This document shows, one piece after another, positions 6,448 to 11,714 of a DNA stretch of 11,714 nucleotides. Both the position numbers and the translations under genes were made by a program. A model generated the notes under the pieces. The model had not been told where the DNA came from, made no database searches, and saw only the letters and a program-made list of their open reading frames with translations. This stretch comes from Candidatus Binatia bacterium. GTDB taxonomy: Bacteria; Desulfobacterota_B; Binatia; UBA9968. Position 1 is the first letter of the stretch. Every line of letters starts with the position of its first letter. The stretch covers positions 1 to 11,714 of the forward strand of contig JAICHC010000027.1 in assembly GCA_025922795.1 (NCBI GenBank), written 5' to 3'.

Positions 6448-7695
6448 TTACGGCGTGCTCATCACCCACGTCGTCTTGCGCGGCCCGCGCGCCAGCACGA
6501 CCACGCCGCCGGGGGAAACGGTGTAGCGCTCGCGGTCCCGGCTCGCGTCGTAACCGATTTCGGTGGCCGACGGCAATATGTTCGCCTTGTCGATGATGGC
6601 GTGGCGAATCCGGCAGTTTCTGCCGATTTCGACCCAATCCATGATGACGGAATCTTCGACGTGGCTAAAACTGTGGATTCGCACGTTACGCCCGACAACA
6701 CAGTTGTGCACGGTGCTGCCGCTGATGATCGTGCCCTCGGCGACGACGGAGTTGATGGCCATACCCTGACGATCTTTCCAATCAAAGACGAACTTCGCCG
6801 GCGGGTCGGCATAGCCTACAGTGCGCAGTGGCCAGCTGCGATTGTACAGATTAAATGACGGATCGATCGAGCAGAGGTCCATGCTGGCGTCGTAATACGC
6901 ATCGAGGGTCCCGAGATCGCGCCAGTAGCTGGGCTCTTCGCCCTTTGAGGGGATCGGCACGCGATTCTTGCGGAAATCATAGGCGAAAACGCGGTTGGTT
7001 TTGATTAAACCGGGTAGAATATCCCGGCCGAAATCGTGCGTGCTCGAGAGTTGCTCCGCGTCGGCATTGAGCGCATCGATGAGCACCTGGTTATCAAAAA
7101 GATAATTGCCCATGGATACCAGCGCGTAGTTGGCTTCGCCGGGAATAGATTTCGGGTCTTTTGGCTTCTCGTCAAAACCGACGATGCGCCAGTCGTCATC
7201 GACAGCGATCACACCAAACTGATGGGCTTCCTCGATTTTCACCGGCAAAGCGGCGACCGTGACATCGGCCGATTTGTTTTGCTGCTCGTCGATCATCTGG
7301 CGGACGTTCATGCGATAGATATGATCGGCGCCGAATACGGCGACCAGTTTGGGGTTGTGGCGCTCAAGCAAATAGAGATTCTGATAAACCGAATCGGCGG
7401 TGCCCTGGTACCATTCCTCGCCCGAGCGCATTTGCGCCGGCACCGGCGTGACAAAATGTTCGCCGAGAAAGTCGGTGGTGCGCCAGCCGCGGTCCAGGTG
7501 CTCCAACAAAGACTGGGCCTTGAACTGGGTCAGGACGTAAATCGATAAAATCCCGGAGTTGACGAAGTTCGAAAGGACAAAATCGATGATCCGATATTTC
7601 CCTCCGAACGGCACGGCGGGCTTGGCCCGGTGTTGCGTCAAAGGAAAGAGGCGCTCACCGCGACCCCCAGCCAGCACGACCCCCAAAACGTACAT
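6448..7695 (-). CDS. glgC: Glucose-1-phosphate adenylyltransferase (ADP-glucose pyrophosphorylase)
   Basis: The enzyme makes ADP-glucose and pyrophosphate from glucose-1-phosphate and ATP, the committed step of bacterial glycogen synthesis. The 415-residue protein has the nucleotidyltransferase loop LAGGRGERL at 8-16, followed by RAKPAVPFGGKYRIIDF (23-39), YQGTADSVYQNL, GADHIYRM, the EKP substrate/regulator segment, and YWRDLGTLDAY. The C-terminal quarter is a left-handed beta-helix with hexapeptide character (SGSTVHNCVVGRNVRIHS), as expected for allosteric GlgC. The length agrees with bacterial GlgC (about 410-430). Two consecutive ATGs lie at 7698 and 7695. An AGAGG site at 7702-7706 is 3 nt from the first and 6 nt from the second, so the second is preferred. 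A longer frame to 7830 overlaps glgA and adds unrelated sequence. The 25-nt gap after glgA indicates co-transcription. Confidence 0.97.
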   Translation of the reverse strand: MYVLGVVLAGGRGERLFPLTQHRAKPAVPFGGKYRIIDFVLSNFVNSGILSIYVLTQFKAQSLLEHLDRGWRTTDFLGEHFVTPVPAQMRSGEEWYQGTADSVYQNLYLLERHNPKLVAVFGADHIYRMNVRQMIDEQQNKSADVTVAALPVKIEEAHQFGVIAVDDDWRIVGFDEKPKDPKSIPGEANYALVSMGNYLFDNQVLIDALNADAEQLSSTHDFGRDILPGLIKTNRVFAYDFRKNRVPIPSKGEEPSYWRDLGTLDAYYDASMDLCSIDPSFNLYNRSWPLRTVGYADPPAKFVFDWKDRQGMAINSVVAEGTIISGSTVHNCVVGRNVRIHSFSHVEDSVIMDWVEIGRNCRIRHAIIDKANILPSATEIGYDASRDRERYTVSPGGVVVLARGPRKTTWVMSTP

Positions 7696-7701
7696 CATGA
7701 A

Positions 7702-7706
7702 CCTCT
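7702..7706 (-). promoter_or_regulatory. Ribosome binding site of glgC
   Basis: The minus strand reads AGAGG here, inside the short glgA-glgC gap. Its distance (6 nt) favours the ATG at 7693-7695 over the adjacent ATG at 7696-7698 (3 nt), and it excludes the upstream in-frame extension into glgA. Confidence 0.6.
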
Positions 7707-7720
7707 TTTTTGTACCGTCT

Positions 7721-9160
7721 TCAATGCAACAGCTGCTGATACAAGTTGCTGTACAGTCGCGCCGAGCGTTCCCAGGAGAAGTCCTGCGCCATGGCGCGCC
7801 GCCGAAGCGCGGTCCAAGCCTGGTTGTCACGATATGCGGTCAAGGCGCGATCGATGGCGGCGAGCATTGCCGTGCTTGTGTACGGCGCAAAGACAAAACC
7901 GGTGCCGGTTTGTCTTTCAGGATCGTAATCATCCACGGTATCTTTGAGGCCGCCGACCGCGCGCACGATCGGGATGGTACCATATTTCAGGCTATACATC
8001 TGATTGAGGCCGCACGGCTCGTATTGGGACGGCATCAGGAATAAATCGGCGCCGGCTTCGATTTGATGGGCTAAAGCTTCGTTAAAGCTGATCTCCACCG
8101 AGACTCGTTCGGGATAGCGTACGGCGGCCTTGCGGAAAAACTGCTCGAAGCGGGGCTCGCCCGTTCCGAGCAGAACGACCTGCACGTCGCGCTCCATCAG
8201 CTTGTCGAAAACATCTTCGACCAGGTCAAAGCCCTTCTGCGGGGTCAAGCGCGAGATCATCGCGAGCAGCGGCCTGTTGATTTCGTCAGGAAGACCAACG
8301 ACCCGCTGCAGATCCTTCTTGCAGTCGAGTTTCACGTTCAAACTATGCTCCCCGTAGTGGTAGGTCAGGAACGGGTCCGTCCAGGGATTCCAGTGATAAT
8401 AATCGACGCCGTTGAGGATGCCGAGGAGATCCGCCGCGCGTTGTTGCAACACGCCCTCGAGACCAAAGCCTTGCTCCGGTCCCAAGATTTCCCGAGCGTA
8501 GGAAGGACTCACGGTCGTGATCTTGTCGGCAAGCAGCAAGGCGCCTTTGAGAAAGCTGACGTTGCCGTAAAACTCGAGAAAGGGCGGCGTAAAATAACTT
8601 CGGTGGAGATTTAACAACGGCCACGCCGGCGGCGCGAAGATGCCTTGAAAGCCAAGATTGTGGATCGTAAAAACGGTTTTAGCCCCCGCGGCCTCAGCGT
8701 AACGCGCCGGCTGAGCCTTGAGAAACACCGTCGCCAAAGCGGCTTGCCAGTCGTGGCAGTGGACGATATCGACTGGGTTCAGGCGCAAGAACTCAAGTGC
8801 GGCACGGCTGAAAAAAACAAATCGCTCGGCATTGTCGGAATAATCCCCAGTCGGCGAGCCGTAAAGAAATTCGCGATCGAAATATTGATCGGCACGAGTC
8901 AAGTAGATGGGAACGCCTTTGCCGATGGTTGTTTCAAGAATGGTAGATTCGATCTCCTGGCCGCCTACCGGAACGGACAGTGTGATGCCGGTCTCGTGCA
9001 CGGGAAAGTCATCCTGAAGCACCGACCGATATGCCGGCATCAGGACCGACGGTTCATGCCCGAGCCGTTCCAAAGCCACGCTCAACGTCCCGATGACGTC
9101 GGCCAAGCCGCCGGTTTTAGCGAGGGGACTTAGCTCGGAAGCGATCATCGCAATCTTCAT
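7721..9160 (-). CDS. glgA: Glycogen (starch) synthase, ADP-glucose-type, GT5
   Basis: This cytoplasmic GT-B transferase adds glucose from ADP-glucose to the non-reducing end of alpha-1,4-glucan. The protein is 479 residues, close to E. coli GlgA (477). The N-terminal KTGGLADV (K15-V22) contacts ADP-glucose. HCHDWQAAL at 134-142 and FTIHNLGFQG are GT5 signatures. The second Rossmann domain carries ISRLTPQKG (R304, K309) and the conserved catalytic-site segment YEPCGLNQMYSLKYGT with E381. All are intact. ATG at 9160 is chosen because the family starts M-K-I-A right before the KTGGL motif; an upstream ATG at 9196 would add 12 unrelated residues. The Shine-Dalgarno is weak (AGAG). It lies 201 nt after malQ and 25 nt before glgC on the same strand, so coupled expression with glgC is likely. 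Confidence 0.97.
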   Translation of the reverse strand: MKIAMIASELSPLAKTGGLADVIGTLSVALERLGHEPSVLMPAYRSVLQDDFPVHETGITLSVPVGGQEIESTILETTIGKGVPIYLTRADQYFDREFLYGSPTGDYSDNAERFVFFSRAALEFLRLNPVDIVHCHDWQAALATVFLKAQPARYAEAAGAKTVFTIHNLGFQGIFAPPAWPLLNLHRSYFTPPFLEFYGNVSFLKGALLLADKITTVSPSYAREILGPEQGFGLEGVLQQRAADLLGILNGVDYYHWNPWTDPFLTYHYGEHSLNVKLDCKKDLQRVVGLPDEINRPLLAMISRLTPQKGFDLVEDVFDKLMERDVQVVLLGTGEPRFEQFFRKAAVRYPERVSVEISFNEALAHQIEAGADLFLMPSQYEPCGLNQMYSLKYGTIPIVRAVGGLKDTVDDYDPERQTGTGFVFAPYTSTAMLAAIDRALTAYRDNQAWTALRRRAMAQDFSWERSARLYSNLYQQLLH

Positions 9161-9201
9161 AGGGGCTCTAAATTCCGCTAGACGCTGTCCTGCCATATGC
9201 T

Positions 9202-9232
9202 GTCATTCCCGCGTGTTTTTAGCAGGAATCCA
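9202..9232. repeat. GTCATTCCCGC...GCAGGAATCC imperfect inverted repeat (dRS3-like)
   Basis: GTCATTCCCGC at the left and GCAGGAATCC at the right form an imperfect palindrome. ATTCC-C-GC pairs with GC-A-GGAAT at 7 of 8 positions, and the unpaired centre is T-rich. It resembles the very common intergenic repeats of the type ATTCCC-N8-GGGAAT (called dRS3 in Neisseria), here one copy with a decayed arm. It lies in the 201-nt malQ-glgA gap (9161-9361), where no gene is visible. A similar half, GTCATTCCGG, begins at 11637 beyond the other end of malQ. Confidence 0.5.
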
Positions 9233-9361
9233 GCGGATTCTGACTGGACCGCCGATTTAAGCGTTCGGGGGTGACAACCCGGGGAAGCCTCACGAAGTCT
9301 TCTGATCCCGGCAACCGGCTGTTCCGTCGAAAGCGATGAGCGAAAAGTTATTTCTCGGATT

Positions 9362-11464
9362 TTAACCCATCCGCGCGCGGATGTCGCCAATTGTTCTGAG
9401 CATGTCCAGGAGTTGTGGCATAGCGCGGATTTGCTCGATGCTGAAGCAAGCTTTGCGTTGCCAATTGGGCCGCTCCTGCCAGGTGCCGGGAACGTTTTGC
9501 GGCGCGGTCTCAAGCCAGAGATCTTCCAAGTTGATGAGCAAAAAATCCGTGCCCTCGGCAAGGTAGGATAACCATGCTTTAAGAACGGCGGCGGGAGCGG
9601 CATCGTTGCCTAGGCGTCCGGTCGAACGCGCAAATGCTGTGAGTGCGTCGCGCTGCGCTGAGCGATATTGGTGCTCGTGACGCGCTTGCTCGTCGTTGAG
9701 CAGTCCGAGCGCGAGGCGATCCGCAATGTCGGCGCCGGTCCAGAAACTCATAAACGTCGCGGTGTCGTGAGTGTTGAGGCTGGCCACTGTATTCGCCTCC
9801 AAACGCTCGAGCGCGTTTGACGGATCGGCGCTCACGCCGAATTGACCGACGTGCATGCCGAGAATCTTGTGGCGTGCCAGTGCTTGATTCACATAGGCGG
9901 GCACCGTGCCGAGATTTTCGCCGACGATTTGCACGCGATGGCGGTGCGATTCCAAATTCAGGACGGCGTAGTATTCGTCGGCGCGGTTGTGGACGTACAA
10001 ACCCTCGGCGGCGCTAAAGCCGTCCGGCACCCAGAAAGCGCGGTGCAGTCCCATGACATGATCGATGCGCAGCACGCCGGCGCAGGCCATGTGATGGCGC
10101 AGGCATTGCCGATAGTAGCGGTATCCGTGGCGCCGGATCGCTCCTGGATGGAACGGCGGAAAGCCCCAGTTCTGTCCTTTGACAAACAGGCCGTCCGGCG
10201 GCGCGCCGCCGGAAGCATTCAAGGCAAATAGACCGCGCTCGCGCCAGACATCATAACCGTCGCGATTGACACCGAGAGGAAAATCGAGATAAAGCTCCAC
10301 GTGCTGCTGGCTCGCCTCAACGCGCAAGTTGCGCGCCTGCTCGTCGCACAGCCATTGAACGTACTCGTGGTATGATTTAGCTCGCTGATCATAATCGTTT
10401 GACGTTAAGACACCGCTGCGACCGGCCTCATCCCAGTGAAGCCAGCTCTTGCGCTCACTTTCGACTTTGGCGCGAAAGGCGGCGTAGTCGCGAACGACGG
10501 GACGCGCCGTGACAAAGTTCTCAAAGCTTCGGCGGCGTTCGGATGAGCTTGACAGCAAAGCATGGAGCGCCTCTTCGATCACTCGGCGCTTGAGCGCCAT
10601 GATCTTGCGGTAGTCGATCAAAGTTTGATCGCGCGCCGTCTCGATCTCGCGGCGAAAATCGGCCGAGCCGAGCAGTCCCTGAGCCGCCGGGCAATCCCCT
10701 AGCTCCGGGATACTCGTCACGTCGAGATAAAATTCATTCCAGAAGAGTCGGCTTACCGGCGCGTAGGGACTTGGATTAAACGGCTCGTCGAGGAAGCCGG
10801 CAAGCATCGGCAGCGTGGCCACCACCTGTCCGTTCGTCTCGCCCGCCAGATGCGCGAGTTCCGCTAAATCGGAAAAGTCTCCGGCGCCCCAGCTCCGCAC
10901 CGAATGGAGCGCATAAAGCGGGCAGAAAACCCCCCAGCGCCTGACCTTCGACTGCGCTGGCGCGTAGGCTTGATAAGGCGCGGCGAAAAGTTCGGACATC
11001 AATTCGAGACTACCGAGACGCAGATGGAGGCGGTGATAACCCGGCGGAATCGCGGCGCGCAGGAGCATGCTGCGCGAGACGTAGCCGGCGCCTTCCACTT
11101 CCTTGAATAGCGGCTTGAGCGGCCCATCGTCAATTTGCACCGCCAGGCGATCGCCGTCTTCGAGAATGATCTCGGCGGTGACGGGAGCCTGCACTAATCG
11201 GCTTGGCAGCCGCAATTTGAGTTTCAGCGGCTGGTCTTGCCAGGCGACGGTTATAGGCTCTATGCCGCGCTGCCACAGCGCCTGGCGGCGTGCGCGCAGC
11301 GCGTCTGGAACGTCATTCAACGAGTTCACCGGCGCGCTCAGAGATTTTAGCACGCTGAGAATCGATTCCGGCGGCGCTTGGCGCAGCTGTCCAAGGCCGT
11401 CGATGTAAGCGGTTTGGAGATTGTAAAGACGCGCGAGATTTTGCAGTTGATCAGGAACCGCCAT
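9362..11464 (-). CDS. malQ: 4-alpha-glucanotransferase (amylomaltase), GH77
   Basis: The enzyme moves alpha-1,4-glucan segments between maltodextrin chains and releases glucose, linking maltodextrin and glycogen metabolism in the cytoplasm. The 700-residue protein is the long type like E. coli MalQ (694), with an extra beta-rich N-terminal region (about 1-165) before the GH77 barrel. Landmarks are NPSPYAPVSRLFWNEFYLD (230-248), the nucleophile D468 in RIDHVMGL, acid/base E516 in GENLGTVP, and the transition-state-stabilising D567 in NTHDTATF. All three carboxylates are present. An in-frame TGA at 11474-11476 closes the frame upstream, so ATG at 11464 is the first possible start, although its Shine-Dalgarno is poor. 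It is the first gene of the minus-strand run malQ-glgA-glgC-GH57, with its promoter presumably in 11465-11714. Confidence 0.96.
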   Translation of the reverse strand: MAVPDQLQNLARLYNLQTAYIDGLGQLRQAPPESILSVLKSLSAPVNSLNDVPDALRARRQALWQRGIEPITVAWQDQPLKLKLRLPSRLVQAPVTAEIILEDGDRLAVQIDDGPLKPLFKEVEGAGYVSRSMLLRAAIPPGYHRLHLRLGSLELMSELFAAPYQAYAPAQSKVRRWGVFCPLYALHSVRSWGAGDFSDLAELAHLAGETNGQVVATLPMLAGFLDEPFNPSPYAPVSRLFWNEFYLDVTSIPELGDCPAAQGLLGSADFRREIETARDQTLIDYRKIMALKRRVIEEALHALLSSSSERRRSFENFVTARPVVRDYAAFRAKVESERKSWLHWDEAGRSGVLTSNDYDQRAKSYHEYVQWLCDEQARNLRVEASQQHVELYLDFPLGVNRDGYDVWRERGLFALNASGGAPPDGLFVKGQNWGFPPFHPGAIRRHGYRYYRQCLRHHMACAGVLRIDHVMGLHRAFWVPDGFSAAEGLYVHNRADEYYAVLNLESHRHRVQIVGENLGTVPAYVNQALARHKILGMHVGQFGVSADPSNALERLEANTVASLNTHDTATFMSFWTGADIADRLALGLLNDEQARHEHQYRSAQRDALTAFARSTGRLGNDAAPAAVLKAWLSYLAEGTDFLLINLEDLWLETAPQNVPGTWQERPNWQRKACFSIEQIRAMPQLLDMLRTIGDIRARMG

Positions 11465-11714
11465 AAATTCACGTCAAGGTAGTAACAGCATGTTAAATAC
11501 AGGTTCGCCGGTGGTTCAGGCGCGCCAACGATCTTCAGCAGGGGCAGAACCGAGTATCTGCTTATGGGGTTGCGACATTTTTCTTACGAAACAAAAAACT
11601 ACTACGGTGGAACTGAAGTGCGATTCAAAGTGAATCGTCATTCCGGGCACGGTGGCGATAGGGCGACCGGAAGATTTCAAAGCTCCCGCTTTCACGGCAA
11701 CGACGGATGAAACA
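11465..11714. other. Region upstream of malQ with two small inverted repeats
   Basis: No credible gene is seen in these 250 nt. TAACA-GCA-TGTTA at 11483-11495 is an operator-like inverted repeat 19 nt upstream of the malQ ATG. CGATTC-AAAGT-GAATCG at 11621-11637 forms a 6-bp hairpin, and GTCATTCCGG from 11637 resembles the half-repeat found after malQ. GGCGCGCC at 11519-11526 is an 8-bp palindrome. The malQ promoter should be here, but no clear -35/-10 pair is visible on the minus strand. Confidence 0.45.

Noticed and set aside
7036..7548. 170-codon plus-strand frame antisense to glgC
   Set aside because: It is the mirror of conserved glgC codons, with no start context and no recognisable domain.
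7696..7830. N-terminal extension of glgC
   Set aside because: The extra 44-45 residues overlap glgA and do not resemble GlgC. The AGAGG site and family start point to 7695/7698.
9178..9603. 141-codon minus-strand frame across the malQ end and the malQ-glgA gap
   Set aside because: It is out of frame with malQ, overlaps its conserved C-terminus and includes the dispersed repeat. It is a shadow frame.

Overview
This looks like chromosomal DNA from a moderately GC-rich Gram-negative-type bacterium. The mix of a proteobacterial-style sigma-54 enhancer-binding regulator, a CdaA-type diadenylate cyclase, a small FmdB zinc ribbon and a bacterial glycogen cluster containing a GH57/DUF3536 protein would fit deltaproteobacterial, Desulfobacterota or related deep lineages (Binatota, NC10). 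No rRNA or other taxonomic marker is present, so this placement is inference. I see no tRNA, rRNA, CRISPR array, phage gene or transposase.

Left part (1-962, minus): the first about 320 codons of a diadenylate cyclase (CdaA). The reading frame runs without a stop into the membrane anchor and first strands of a YbbR (CdaR-like) domain and leaves the window. The cyclase and its usual separately encoded regulator therefore appear to be one polypeptide. Positions 963-1978 hold no convincing gene. They do contain a sigma-54-promoter-like sequence (1255-1272, plus) followed by a strong inverted repeat (1284-1351). Next comes a complete NtrC-type response regulator (1979-3388, plus) whose C-terminal end resembles GlrR. 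No partner kinase lies in the window.

Middle: a 57-residue FmdB-family zinc ribbon gene (3443-3616, minus) converges on the regulator.

Right part (3916-11464, all minus): an alpha-glucan storage cluster in transcription order malQ (4-alpha-glucanotransferase), glgA (glycogen synthase), glgC (ADP-glucose pyrophosphorylase) and a GH57/DUF3536 protein. GlgC makes ADP-glucose, GlgA polymerises it, MalQ rearranges alpha-1,4-glucans, and the GH57 protein probably acts on the same polymer. No glgB branching enzyme or glgP phosphorylase is present here. glgA and glgC are tightly spaced (25 nt). The other gaps (201 and 108 nt) hold repeat-like sequences that could be attenuators or processing sites.

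The most interesting points are the CdaA-YbbR fusion with an altered RHR motif, the sigma-54-like promoter plus hairpin in the large gap before the sigma-54 activator gene, and the GH57/DUF3536 enzyme in a glycogen cluster that lacks a visible branching enzyme.
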